64,000 bases of DNA from NCBI RefSeq assembly GCF_001500065.1, contig NZ_LQIN01000034.1:186001-250000 (forward strand), in the 5' to 3' direction. The notes under the pieces were generated by a model that did no database searches, had not been told where the DNA came from, and saw nothing but the letters and a program-made list of their open reading frames with translations. The position numbers were made by a program, and so were the translations under genes. Below, one piece after another: positions 16,686 through 25,075 of this stretch (the first letter of the stretch is position 1; every line of letters begins with the position of its first letter). Source of the DNA: Mycobacterium sp. IS-3022. GTDB lineage: Bacteria > Actinomycetota > Actinomycetes > Mycobacteriales > Mycobacteriaceae.

Positions 16686-17567
16686 GTGGCCACATTCGCC
16701 CAGTGGGTCGAAGGCGCGCGACCGCGCACCCTGCCCAACGCGATCGCGCCCGTGATCGCGGGCACGGGCGCCGCGGCCTGGCTGCACGCCGCCTGCTGGT
16801 GGAAGGCGCTGCTGGCGCTGGCTGTGGCCGTCGCACTGATCATTGGCGTGAACTACGCCAACGACTACTCGGACGGGATCCGCGGTACCGACGACGTTCG
16901 GTCCGGGCCGCTGCGGTTGGTCGGGTCGAAGGTCGCCACGCCGAGGGCGGTGCTCACGGCCGCGGTGCTGAGCCTGGCCCTGGCGGCGGTGGCCGGCCTG
17001 GTGCTGGCGGCGGTGAGCGCGCCGTGGCTGATCGCGGTCGGCGCGGTGTGCATCGCGGGGGCGTGGCTCTACACCGGAGGCAAGCGGCCCTACGGATACC
17101 TGGGGCTGGGTGAGATCGCGGTGTTCGTGTTCTTCGGGTTGGTGGCCGTGCTCGGCACGCAGTACACGCAGGCGCTGCGGATCGACTGGGAGGGCGCTGC
17201 GGTCGCTGTCGCGATGGGCGCCATGTCGTCGGCGGTCCTGGTGGCCAACAATCTGCGCGACATCCCGACCGACAAGGAGTCGGGCAAGATCACGCTGGCC
17301 GTGCGACTCGGCGACGCCCGGACCCGGTTGTTGTATCAGGCGCTGATGGTCGTGGCGTTTGCGTCGACGTTGGTGCTGATGCTCGCGACGCCGTGGGCAG
17401 CCGTCGGTTTGGTGGCGTTGCCGCTCGCGGTGCGCGCGGCCGCGCCGGTCCGTAAACGCCTCGGCGGCGGGGAGTTGATCCCGGTGCTGCGCGACACGGG
17501 GCTGACGATGCTGGTGTGGGCGGTCGCGGTGTCCTTGGCGCTCTGGCTGGCTGGAGATGTTCTTTGA
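16686..17567 (+). CDS. menA: 1,4-Dihydroxy-2-naphthoate polyprenyltransferase MenA
   Basis: 293 residues of a UbiA-type integral membrane prenyltransferase that joins the polyprenyl chain to dihydroxynaphthoate in menaquinone synthesis. The two Mg-diphosphate motifs are NYANDYSDGIRG (about residue 57) and NNLRDIPTDKESGK (about 185). About eight to nine helices. GTG start. Divergent from the small gene at 16417 and convergent, across a palindromic repeat, with the DUF1214 gene. It works in the pathway of menE at 2863. Confidence 0.96.
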   Translation: MATFAQWVEGARPRTLPNAIAPVIAGTGAAAWLHAACWWKALLALAVAVALIIGVNYANDYSDGIRGTDDVRSGPLRLVGSKVATPRAVLTAAVLSLALAAVAGLVLAAVSAPWLIAVGAVCIAGAWLYTGGKRPYGYLGLGEIAVFVFFGLVAVLGTQYTQALRIDWEGAAVAVAMGAMSSAVLVANNLRDIPTDKESGKITLAVRLGDARTRLLYQALMVVAFASTLVLMLATPWAAVGLVALPLAVRAAAPVRKRLGGGELIPVLRDTGLTMLVWAVAVSLALWLAGDVL

Positions 17568-17580
17568 ACGGTCCTATGGG

Positions 17581-17644
17581 CGAGATTGCAATGAGGGCTG
17601 TGGAGTAGGCGGCTCATGGCCCAACAACCCTGAATGCAATCTCG
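17581..17644. repeat. 64-base inverted repeat in the menA/DUF1214 junction
   Basis: Arms 17581-17597 and 17628-17644 pair at 15 of 17 positions (outer ten perfect: CGAGATTGCA with TGCAATCTCG) around a 30-base centre. It starts 13 bases after the menA stop and ends 35 bases before the stop of the convergent gene. It resembles the other palindromic repeats here in size and design but not in sequence. It may act as a two-way terminator. No other copy is seen in the window. Confidence 0.7.
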
Positions 17645-17679
17645 GCCGTAGCCGCGGAGGAGGCAGTCCCTGTACCGGC

Positions 17680-18780
17680 CTACGTAACGGTCGTCGGGGC
17701 GTCGGCGGCCTTGACCAACTGGACCTCGGGCCGGGCGGGCAGCGCATCGGCGAGGAACCACCGGAACGCCAGGTTGCCGCGCGGATAATCCACCGTGGTA
17801 ATCGAATTCGGGTGCGCGGTCATCCCGCGCGAGATGACGACCGTGACTGATCCGTCGGAGTTGGGCACCGCGCTGTAGCCGTTGACCGATGTCCTGGCGT
17901 CGGTGACGCCGGCCATGAACTGGTTCCACACCACGAGGTTCCAGAACCGGCACGCCGGCGGCCGGTGCGTGACGACCAGCGCCTCGTCCTCGGAGAGCAC
18001 GAAGCTGCCGTAGGCGTAGCAGGCGTCACGCGCCGACCAGCCGAAGTTCGCGTCGGGCACCTGGTACGGATCTGCGAATTGGTTTGCCACTTGCGATATT
18101 TCGTGGCCGAGAGTGTGATGGTCGTCGCCCCGCACGCCGACCGCCAGCGGCACGATCGCGAACATCGTGCGCAGCCACGCCGCACTGGCCCGTAGCGCGG
18201 CCGCGGTCTCCGCGTCGCCGTGGCGGATCGGGTCGGGCTCGTCGAGCGCCTCGATCCGCCACGCCACCGGCCTGCCGGTCAGCGGGTCGGCCTGGTAGTC
18301 GCGGGTCACCAGCACCACGCCGTCGTCGGTGGGCCCGTAGTCGAACGAGAAGTTGCCGTCGCGGTCGATGTCCACGTCGTCGTCGCGGACGATGGTCACC
18401 ACGCGGTCGGACCACGCGCCGGGTGACGGCTCGTTGTAGGCGGTCACCGAGAAGTACACGCTGTCGCCCTTGTTACCGCTGATGCGGTAGCGGCGCTTCG
18501 GGTCGACCGGGCACATGAAGTACCAGGCGTCGGTGTTGTCGCCGCCCCAGCGGCGGTCGCGACGGAACGGGGTGTTGAGCTCGACCCACTGCGGCCGGCT
18601 CGGCTCGGCGAACAGGTAGGTGTCGAACGCGACCCCGAGCGTGGTGGCCAGCATGCGGTAGCCGTCGGCGACGTGGCGGTCGTCGGCGACGGCGCGATCC
18701 CCCTCGAGGAAGCTGCGGTCCAGCCCGCCGAGTGTGTCGAGCAATTCGTGCCACGCCTTGGTGGATTCGTGGTCGGTCAT
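17680..18780 (-). CDS. DUF1214 domain protein
   Basis: 366 residues. The C-terminal part carries the DUF1214 pattern: YGSFVLSEDEALVVTHRPPACRFWNLVVWNQFM, then NGYSAVPNSDGSVTVVISRG and GNLAFRWFLADALP. The N-terminal half is a beta-rich region (AWYFMCPVDPKRRYRISGNKG). No signal peptide. The biochemical role of DUF1214 is not established. The ATG overlaps the stop of the TetR gene (ATGA), so they form a repressor-target operon, divergent from the sulfotransferase. Confidence 0.8.
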   Translation of the reverse strand: MTDHESTKAWHELLDTLGGLDRSFLEGDRAVADDRHVADGYRMLATTLGVAFDTYLFAEPSRPQWVELNTPFRRDRRWGGDNTDAWYFMCPVDPKRRYRISGNKGDSVYFSVTAYNEPSPGAWSDRVVTIVRDDDVDIDRDGNFSFDYGPTDDGVVLVTRDYQADPLTGRPVAWRIEALDEPDPIRHGDAETAAALRASAAWLRTMFAIVPLAVGVRGDDHHTLGHEISQVANQFADPYQVPDANFGWSARDACYAYGSFVLSEDEALVVTHRPPACRFWNLVVWNQFMAGVTDARTSVNGYSAVPNSDGSVTVVISRGMTAHPNSITTVDYPRGNLAFRWFLADALPARPEVQLVKAADAPTTVT

Positions 18781-19352
18781 GCGCTGAGTCCTCTCGTGAT
18801 GAATTCGGCGGTGCGGTCCACCCACCCGTCGTCCAGACCGTCGCCGCGGGTGATCAACGCCATGAACGTCATGCCCGCCACCGCCTCGACGACCTCGGCG
18901 GCCGATACGTCGGGCCGGACTTCCCCGCGCGCGACGGCCGCGTCGAGTCGGTCGGTCAGCCCGCGTGACAGCACGTCGGCGAAGCGTTCGAGCAGCGCCA
19001 CGTGCAGTGTCGGGTTCGCGGCCATCTCACCGACGAGCCCGGGCAGTGCGGCCCGGGCGGCGGGGGTGGTCAGCACGCCGGCCGTCCGGCGGACCATTTC
19101 GCGGATGTCGCCGGGCAGCGATCCGGTATCGGGAAGTTCGGTGGCGGTGCTGACCGGAAACACCGCCTCGTGCACGACGTGTGCCTTGCCCGGCCAGCGG
19201 CGGTAGATCGCGGGCTTGCTGGTTCCCGCCCGACGAGCGATCGCCTCGACGGTCAGGTCCGCGTAACCGGTCTCGCCGAGCAGCTCGACCGTCGCGCGCA
19301 AGACGGCGCCGTCGATGCGTTTGTCACGAGGTCGCCCGATTTCCGTCGTCAT
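18777..19352 (-). CDS. TetR-family transcriptional regulator
   Basis: 191 residues. The N-terminal helix-turn-helix is LTVEAIARRAGTSKPAIYRRWPGK (about 36-60), followed by a ligand-binding helical domain. ATG 19352 is chosen because the domain begins right after it (MTTEIGRPRDKRIDG). It is first in an operon with the DUF1214 gene and shares a 28-base divergent promoter region with the sulfotransferase, so it likely represses itself and both neighbours. The ligand may be a sulfated or lipid molecule (inference). Confidence 0.9.
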   Translation of the reverse strand: MTTEIGRPRDKRIDGAVLRATVELLGETGYADLTVEAIARRAGTSKPAIYRRWPGKAHVVHEAVFPVSTATELPDTGSLPGDIREMVRRTAGVLTTPAARAALPGLVGEMAANPTLHVALLERFADVLSRGLTDRLDAAVARGEVRPDVSAAEVVEAVAGMTFMALITRGDGLDDGWVDRTAEFITRGLSA

Positions 19353-19358
19353 TACGAA

Positions 19359-19367
19359 ACTGACAGT
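19359..19367. promoter_or_regulatory. Candidate TetR operator in the 28-base divergent gap
   Basis: ACTGACAGT is a 9-base palindrome with a central A, in the middle of the gap between the TetR start (19352) and the sulfotransferase GTG (19381). The gap is too short for separate promoters with leaders, so at least one transcript is probably leaderless and this site would block both. Palindrome seen; function inferred. Confidence 0.4.
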
Positions 19368-19380
19368 AACATAACTCGCT

Positions 19381-20631
19381 GTGACCGACACCACAGCACC
19401 CGCGCCCGTCGTGCTCGACGACCTCGCCGAGCCCCGCTTCCCCGCCGAGATGGAGCCGCTCCGCGAGATGATGGCCGCGATGGCGCCCGACTGCCCACTC
19501 GACGCCGACGCGCTGCACGCCAAGGCCAGCGCCGAGACCGGGCTCGACGACTTCGGAGCGGACGACTACCGCGAGCGCCTCGACGTGTTTCTCGCTGCGC
19601 TGCAGGAGATTCCGGGCCTGCACGATGCGGGCGTCGTCAACTTCCACGCCCAGCTGCTGCAGTGGCTGAAGAACCGTCTGCTGCTGACCGACCTGCTCGC
19701 CCGGCACCCCGAGATCCACGACATCGAGTTGGCGCCGCCGGTCGTCATCGCCGGTCTGCCGCGCACGGGCACGACGCATCTGCACAACCTGCTCGCCGCC
19801 GGGCGGACCTTCCGGACCATCCCCTACTGGGAGAGCAACGAGCCGTTTCCGCTGCCGTCGGAGGCCGGCATCGAACCGGACCCGCGGCGCACCCGGATGG
19901 ACGCCGCGGTGGAGTTCATGAATGCCGTGATGCCGCACTTCGCGCTGATGCACGAGATGACGACCGACCATGTGCACGAGGAGATCCAGCTGCTGGCCAA
20001 CGACTTTTCGACGATGTTGTTCGAGACGCTCGGGCACGTACCGCGGTGGCGCGATTATTACCTGGCCCACGACCAGACGCCGCACTACGAGCACCTGGCC
20101 ACCCAGCTCAAGGCGCTGCAGTTCCTGCGCGGCGGCAGGCGCTGGCTGCTCAAGTCGCCGCAGCATCTCGAGCAGTTGCCCGTGCTCGACCGCGTGTTCC
20201 CCGGCGTGGTGGTGATCGCAACCCATCGCGATCCGGTGCCGGTGGTGTTGTCGATGCTGGCGATGCTCACGTACTCGGCGCGGATGCACTGCGCGCCGGT
20301 GCCGGTCGAGCAGATCGCGGCGTGCTGGGTGGACCGGCTCGAGCTCATGCTCAACGCGTTGGTCCGCGACCGCGATGTCATCGGACCGCAGCGCTCGATC
20401 GACGTTCGCTTCGACGATTTCATGGCCGACGAAATCGGGACCGCCGCAAGCGTTTACGAGTTGGCCGGTGAGCCACTCACCGATGAGGCGCGCGCCGCGA
20501 TGGCCGACTATCTGGCCGGGCACCAACGCGGCCGGCTGGGCCGGGTCGCGACGTCAGCGGAGTTGTTCGGACTGGACCCCGAAGACCTGCGACGGCGGTT
20601 CGCCCCCTACGTCGATCGATTCCTGGCTTAA
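19381..20631 (+). CDS. PAPS-dependent sulfotransferase family protein
   Basis: 416 residues. The 5-phosphosulfate-binding loop is VVIAGLPRTGTTHLHNLLA (about 120-138). The 3-phosphate region appears as LLKSPQHLEQLPVLDRVFPGVVVIATHRDPVPVV (about 260-290). An N-terminal helical extension (1-110) is usual for the mycobacterial Stf-like group. It transfers sulfate from PAPS to an unknown acceptor, perhaps a lipid or sterol. GTG start. Its TAA overlaps the TAA of the convergent nuclease gene in TTAA (20628-20631). Confidence 0.88.
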   Translation: MTDTTAPAPVVLDDLAEPRFPAEMEPLREMMAAMAPDCPLDADALHAKASAETGLDDFGADDYRERLDVFLAALQEIPGLHDAGVVNFHAQLLQWLKNRLLLTDLLARHPEIHDIELAPPVVIAGLPRTGTTHLHNLLAAGRTFRTIPYWESNEPFPLPSEAGIEPDPRRTRMDAAVEFMNAVMPHFALMHEMTTDHVHEEIQLLANDFSTMLFETLGHVPRWRDYYLAHDQTPHYEHLATQLKALQFLRGGRRWLLKSPQHLEQLPVLDRVFPGVVVIATHRDPVPVVLSMLAMLTYSARMHCAPVPVEQIAACWVDRLELMLNALVRDRDVIGPQRSIDVRFDDFMADEIGTAASVYELAGEPLTDEARAAMADYLAGHQRGRLGRVATSAELFGLDPEDLRRRFAPYVDRFLA

Positions 20632-21593
20632 GCGGCCTCGTCGAGCAGTCCGACGATTTCTTCGCGCAGCCGATCCGCATCGACGTGCTCGGTGATCAGC
20701 CCGACGGCCGAGCGGTCACCACTGCGCAGGATGCCCAGGACCACGTGTTCGCAGCCAATCGTCGAATCCTTGTGCGCCAACGCTTCTCGCAACGCGAGTT
20801 CGAGCGCCTTCTTCGACGCCTTGGTGAACGGAAGGTGGCCGTATCGGCGCCTGCGCCAACCCGACTTGCGCAGCGCATTGTTCCAGGCGTCCTCACCGAA
20901 GGTGCGAGCGATCTTGTCCCGAACGGCGTGCAGGTCGATCCCAATGGCGCGCAACGCTTCTGCGTCGTCCTCGAATGTCGGGTCGTCCAACAATGCCGTA
21001 CTGATCCGGCCACGAATTACTTCAGCTTCCAGCCCGAAGTCGCTGAGCATCGTTGCGAGATGATTCCCAGCGGATTGCACGACGCCGAGCACAAGATGGA
21101 CAGGTTGGACTCCCTCGGAATGGAGGTCTCGCGCTTCCTCTCGGGCGAGAATGAGAGCGAGCCGCCCGTCGCGCGTGAACCGATGCCACTCACGCGGTCG
21201 TCGAGAAAACAAGGTGTCGAGTTGTTCTAGATCGGTTCCGCGCTGGTGGATATAGCCAACGGCAAGTCCGGTCAACTCAACTCCGTCGATGAGTCGACAC
21301 TTGTGGCGCTCAGCAAGCGCGACCGCCGCGGCGGAAAACGACCCATTAGAGATCACCATCGTGGACGTACAGCCATACATCGCTGCCCCAGCGACCACTT
21401 GCTGAACCGCTGCGAGGCCGACGACACCAGTCAAACGCTTGCATTGCACTGCGACCACTTCGCCGCCCTTAACTGCCACGAAGTCGACACCGTAATCGCC
21501 CGACAGCTTTGTACTGCGAACCACGTATCCGTGGTGATCAAGTAACCCTGCGATGTATCGCTCGAATTCGAGACCAGACTCCCACGTTGTCAC
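20628..21593 (-). CDS. Mrr-type restriction endonuclease domain fused to a double Clp N-terminal domain
   Basis: 321 residues. Part 1 (about 5-110) is an Mrr-cat PD-(D/E)xK nuclease: E9, GDYGVD with D37, AVQCKR with Q50-x-K52, the helix VGLAAVQQVVAGA, VISNGSFSAAAVALA and CRLIDGVEL. Part 2 (about 138-318) has two ClpC/ClpA-type N-domain repeats, FTRDGRLALILAREEARDLHSE...VHLVLGVV and PFTKASKKALELALREALAH...EHVVLGIL. The start GTG 21593 has AGGAGG 8 bases upstream. GC (about 58-60% in sampled lines) is below its neighbours and suggests transfer. Substrate and role, defence or quality control, are unknown. Confidence 0.85.
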   Translation of the reverse strand: MTTWESGLEFERYIAGLLDHHGYVVRSTKLSGDYGVDFVAVKGGEVVAVQCKRLTGVVGLAAVQQVVAGAAMYGCTSTMVISNGSFSAAAVALAERHKCRLIDGVELTGLAVGYIHQRGTDLEQLDTLFSRRPREWHRFTRDGRLALILAREEARDLHSEGVQPVHLVLGVVQSAGNHLATMLSDFGLEAEVIRGRISTALLDDPTFEDDAEALRAIGIDLHAVRDKIARTFGEDAWNNALRKSGWRRRRYGHLPFTKASKKALELALREALAHKDSTIGCEHVVLGILRSGDRSAVGLITEHVDADRLREEIVGLLDEAA

Positions 21594-21735
21594 ACAAATC
21601 GCCTCCTGCTTGATGAATCTCAACCACAGGCTGAGTACCTGATGCCAGGTTTTCACGCAGGTCCGACAACCGAACTGGTGTGTCGATACCCTGGCCCGGG
21701 TATCCGCATCCGGCAGCCGGACCCGAAAGGCATTC

Positions 21736-22737
21736 ATGACCGCAGCACGGACACGCATCGACCAGCACGATCTCGCGGAGGCGCAGCGCATCGTCGCCGC
21801 TGTCTCCGACGCGTTCTCGGCCAAGGTGGTCGGCCAGGAGAATCTCCGCGAGTCGTTGCTGATCGGCCTGCTCGCGGGCGGCCACATCCTCATCGAGAGC
21901 GTGCCGGGGTTGGCGAAGACGACCGCCGCGCGCGTCATCGCCGAGTCCATCGACGGCGGGTTCCGACGTATCCAGTGCACACCGGACCTGCTGCCGAGCG
22001 ACATCATCGGCACCCAGGTGTACGAGTCGGCGACCAACTCGTTCGTCACCCAGCTCGGCCCGGTGCACACCAACATCGTGCTGCTCGACGAGATCAACCG
22101 GTCCAGCGCCAAGACCCAGAGCGCGATGCTCGAAGCGATGGAGGAACGCCAGACCACGATCGCCGGCACCGAGTACCCGATTCCCGAGCCGTTTCTGGTC
22201 ATCGCGACGCAGAACCCCGTCGACCAGGAAGGTACCTATCCGCTGTCCGAGGCGCAGACCGACCGGTTCATGCTCAAAGACGTCGTGCACTACCCCTCCG
22301 CCGAGCAGGAGGTGGAGGTGATGTTCCGGATGGACGCCGGGCTGTACGACAAGAACCACCGCAGCAGGCCGGTCGCCGGTCTCGACGCGGTTCGGCGGCT
22401 ACAGGACGTCGTGCGCCACATCCACATGGACCGCGCGCTGATGCACTACGCCAGCCAACTGGTCGGCGTCACCCGCGAACCCGACCAGCACCTGCCGCGC
22501 CAACTCGCCCGGCTCATCGAATACGGTGCCAGCCCGCGCGCCACCATCGCGTTCTGCAACGCCGCCCGGGCGCTGGCCCTGCTCTCCGGCCGCGCCCACG
22601 TCATTCCGGGCGATATCGCCAAGCTGGCCCACCGCGTGCTGCGGCACCGGCTCATCCTCGGCTTCGAGGCCGCCAGCGCGAACGTCACCCCCGAGCTGAT
22701 CATCGACGCTGTCCTGCAAGCGGTTCGAGTCCCGTAG
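21736..22737 (+). CDS. moxR: MoxR-family AAA+ ATPase
   Basis: 333 residues. Walker A is the family variant SVPGLAKTTAARV, Walker B is VLLDEINRSSAKTQSAMLEAMEE and sensor 1 is VIATQNPVDQEGTYPLSEAQTDRF. MoxR ATPases are chaperones that, with VWA-domain partners, insert metals or assemble complexes. It is the first of six tightly packed genes (MoxR, DUF58, small membrane protein, two VWA-like proteins, a Pro-rich membrane protein). ATG after a CGAAAGG. Divergent from the Mrr-Clp_N gene by 142 bases. Confidence 0.93.
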   Translation: MTAARTRIDQHDLAEAQRIVAAVSDAFSAKVVGQENLRESLLIGLLAGGHILIESVPGLAKTTAARVIAESIDGGFRRIQCTPDLLPSDIIGTQVYESATNSFVTQLGPVHTNIVLLDEINRSSAKTQSAMLEAMEERQTTIAGTEYPIPEPFLVIATQNPVDQEGTYPLSEAQTDRFMLKDVVHYPSAEQEVEVMFRMDAGLYDKNHRSRPVAGLDAVRRLQDVVRHIHMDRALMHYASQLVGVTREPDQHLPRQLARLIEYGASPRATIAFCNAARALALLSGRAHVIPGDIAKLAHRVLRHRLILGFEAASANVTPELIIDAVLQAVRVP

Positions 22738-22744
22738 GGCCGCC

Positions 22745-23617
22745 ATGGGCAAACACCTCACCACGGCGAGGACGCACTTCGGCACCGACACCCGCGGGAT
22801 GCTCGAAGGCGGCCGCTACGCGCTCGTGCACACCCGCAGCCTGGAATTCGACGATCTGCGGCCCTACGTGCCCGGCGACGACGTCCGCGATATCGACTGG
22901 AAGGCCTCGGCCCGGTCCGGCCACGTGCTGATCAAGCGCTTCGTGTCCGAAAAACACCACAAGGTGCTGATCGTCGCCGATGCGGGCCGCAACATGACCG
23001 CGCTGACACCGAGCGGCGAACTCAAACGCGATGTGGCCGTGAACATCATCGGCGCATTCGGGCTCATCACGCTCGGCCGCTCCGATCAGATCGGCATGGT
23101 GTTCGGTGACGCGCGCGGCTGTGTCAACATCCGCCAACGCCGCGGCGAGACACACATCGAGAGCCTGCTGCACCGGTTCTACGGTCACACGGCGAACGCA
23201 GCCGGCCGCAGCGACATCGTATGTCAACTGAATTACGTCGCAACGCATTACCGGCATCCGATGCTGATCGTCGTGGTTTCTGACGAACCGGAGGTCGACG
23301 AACGGCTCAGCGACGCCGTCACGCGCTTGACCGCCCGCCACGATGTCATGTGGGCGACGGTGACCGACATGCCCGCCGTCGGCACCACCGCCGACGATCG
23401 CGCTGGTTTCGACGTCTCGACAGGGCGTTTCGTCCTCGACACCGCCACGCTGGGCCCGCGGGTGCTGGCCGCCTATCGTCGCGCCGAGCAGATGCGGGCG
23501 CACCGACTCGACGAGTTCATGACCACGCGCGCGGTTCCGCACACCAGAATCGCCGCCAGCAGCCAGATCCGCGCCCGGCTCGTCGAGTTGACCGGGGTGT
23601 TCGCCCGTGCCGGATGA
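22745..23617 (+). CDS. DUF58 protein (MxaS-like)
   Basis: 290 residues with the DUF58 signature LRPYVPGDDVRDIDWKASARSG at about 40-60. A VWA-like fold follows, whose MIDAS motif is weak (VLIVADAGRNM). DUF58 proteins nearly always pair with MoxR ATPases and present substrates to them. No membrane segment, so cytoplasmic. It begins 7 bases after moxR and its end overlaps the next gene by 11 bases. The position matches mxaS in methanol dehydrogenase maturation clusters, but no dehydrogenase gene is in the window. Confidence 0.88.
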   Translation: MGKHLTTARTHFGTDTRGMLEGGRYALVHTRSLEFDDLRPYVPGDDVRDIDWKASARSGHVLIKRFVSEKHHKVLIVADAGRNMTALTPSGELKRDVAVNIIGAFGLITLGRSDQIGMVFGDARGCVNIRQRRGETHIESLLHRFYGHTANAAGRSDIVCQLNYVATHYRHPMLIVVVSDEPEVDERLSDAVTRLTARHDVMWATVTDMPAVGTTADDRAGFDVSTGRFVLDTATLGPRVLAAYRRAEQMRAHRLDEFMTTRAVPHTRIAASSQIRARLVELTGVFARAG

Positions 23618-24080
23618 CCTGTTGCGGTTCGTCGGCGGGCCGATACCGTACTCGCCGGCGTGGCTGTGGCTCGGCGTGCTGCTGACCCTCCTCGTGATCG
23701 CCTGGTACGTCGGCGTTTTCGTGTGGACGCTGCCGTCGCGACGACTGCGCCGCATACCTGCGGTGCGTTCGCTGCACGGCAAGCTGCTGCGCCGCCGTTT
23801 CACGCGAGCGGTGCGGCGTATCGCCGGCCGGCACCGCGATGGTGAGCTCACCGCCGCTGAGGCCGGTGCCGCGATGAGCCGCACCCTGCGCAGTTTCCTC
23901 AACCAGGCGACGGGTGTCCGGGCGCAGTACATGCACCTCGACGATGTCGCGTCCGGTGAGTTGGCGCCCGCCGCGCCGATGCTCACCGCGCTCGACGACG
24001 CGCAGTTCAACGCCGCGTCACCGGTGCGCGTCGGTGAGACCGGCGTCGCGGTCGAGGAGCTGATCCGCTCGTGGCCCTGA
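23607..24080 (+). CDS. Single-pass membrane protein in the MoxR operon
   Basis: 157 residues, GTG start. After a short outside N-terminus (PDDLLRFVGGPIPYSP) comes one helix (about 17-40), then a basic stretch LPSRRLRRIPAVRSLHGKLLRRRFTRAVRRIAGRH and a helical C-terminal domain with LTAAEAGAAMSRTLRSFLNQATG. This layout resembles the DUF4381/MxaA-type partners of MoxR operons, where such a domain faces the cytoplasm. Overlaps both neighbours by about 10 bases. Function unknown; assembly with MoxR is inferred. Confidence 0.75.
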   Translation: MPDDLLRFVGGPIPYSPAWLWLGVLLTLLVIAWYVGVFVWTLPSRRLRRIPAVRSLHGKLLRRRFTRAVRRIAGRHRDGELTAAEAGAAMSRTLRSFLNQATGVRAQYMHLDDVASGELAPAAPMLTALDDAQFNAASPVRVGETGVAVEELIRSWP

Positions 24081-25075
24081 CCTGGTGGCCGGTCGCGGTC
24101 CTCGGATTCGTTTGCCTTGCAGGCGCTGTCGCGCTGGCGGTGTTGGTGCCGACGAAGTCCTCGCAGCGACAGTTGCGACCGCTGGCGAACACGGCGCGGT
24201 TGACCCGACTGCCGGAGTATGCGCGGGTGGCGCGTGCCCGGACCGTGTCGTTGATCGTCACGATCGCCTTGCTGGTGCTGTTGTTCGGGGCCGCGGCACT
24301 GGCCAGCGCCCGTCCCAGCGGCTTGTGGTGGTCGATGCAGACGTCCGACGTACCCGAGGACATCATGCTGTGCGTCGGCCAACCGGCCACCGAGCCGACC
24401 ACCGGCGAGTTCCTGTCCCACTTCGCCGAGCAGGCCAGGGCGTACGGCACTCAGCGCATCGGATTGACCTCCGCCAACCGCCGAGTGATCCCGCTGACCC
24501 GAGATCATCCGTTCGCGGTCGAAAAGCTCGGTGAGGCAGCGGGTCTGGCAGACCTTCCGGCCGACACCGCGCTCTCACCCGCTCAGCTGTCGGCGAAGCG
24601 CAACGCGCTCGCGTCGTTCGCCGCACCCGTCACGTATGTGGACTACGCGCCGAGCGTCACCGACATCCTCGCGCTGTGCCTGGCCGGATTCCCGGCCGAC
24701 GAACCGCCCGACGAACGCCGGCGCTCGCTGATCTACCTCGGCCCCGGCCAGTTGCGCGCCGCGGACGAGCCGCGCCCCTCCTTGTTCAGCGAGCAGCAGG
24801 TCACCGAGATGGCGCGTGAGCGCGGCGTCCAGGTCAATGCGCTGGTGTCGTCGCCGGGCCCCCTGCGGTCCGTCGTGGAGGCCACCTACGGGCGGTACGC
24901 GCCCATCGGGGCCGACCTGGCGGCTCAGTTGGACGGAATCCGCGCACACCCGCCGGATGTCGACCGGTCGGCCATCCTCACCGGGTTCCGCGGAGACACC
25001 CCGACCGTCCCGTTGGCGGTCGCGGTCGCGGTGTCGGCGCTGTTGTGCCTGTCCCTGGCGGTGTTGCGGCGATGA
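24071..25075 (+). CDS. Membrane VWA-like protein lacking a MIDAS (MxaC-like position)
   Basis: 334 residues, GTG start. Two N-terminal helices (about 5-28 and 57-78) and one C-terminal helix (about 310-331) frame a soluble domain of about 225 residues. Where a VWA domain would carry DxSxS, it reads IMLCVGQPATEP, so the metal site seems lost, while the later strands (SLIYLGPGQLR, RGVQVNALVSSPGP) keep VWA spacing. This domain plan is that of MxaC/BatA-like proteins. Fold assignment is by pattern only. Overlaps the next gene in ATGA. Confidence 0.65.
   Translation: MALTWWPVAVLGFVCLAGAVALAVLVPTKSSQRQLRPLANTARLTRLPEYARVARARTVSLIVTIALLVLLFGAAALASARPSGLWWSMQTSDVPEDIMLCVGQPATEPTTGEFLSHFAEQARAYGTQRIGLTSANRRVIPLTRDHPFAVEKLGEAAGLADLPADTALSPAQLSAKRNALASFAAPVTYVDYAPSVTDILALCLAGFPADEPPDERRRSLIYLGPGQLRAADEPRPSLFSEQQVTEMARERGVQVNALVSSPGPLRSVVEATYGRYAPIGADLAAQLDGIRAHPPDVDRSAILTGFRGDTPTVPLAVAVAVSALLCLSLAVLRR

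Noticed and set aside
16837..17567. Minus-strand and alternative frames over menA and many other GC-rich genes
   Set aside because: Typical shadow frames of high-GC DNA: Arg/Ala/Pro-rich translations without motifs, fully covered by well-supported genes.
21594..22202. Upstream extension of the Mrr-Clp_N frame to about 22202
   Set aside because: The extension lies opposite moxR and has no domain. AGGAGG before GTG 21593 marks the real start just ahead of the Mrr domain.
22722..22733. GGTTCGAGTCCC, a tRNA T-loop-like sequence at the end of moxR
   Set aside because: It encodes the last residues of MoxR in frame, and no acceptor stem, D-arm or anticodon arm can be drawn around it.
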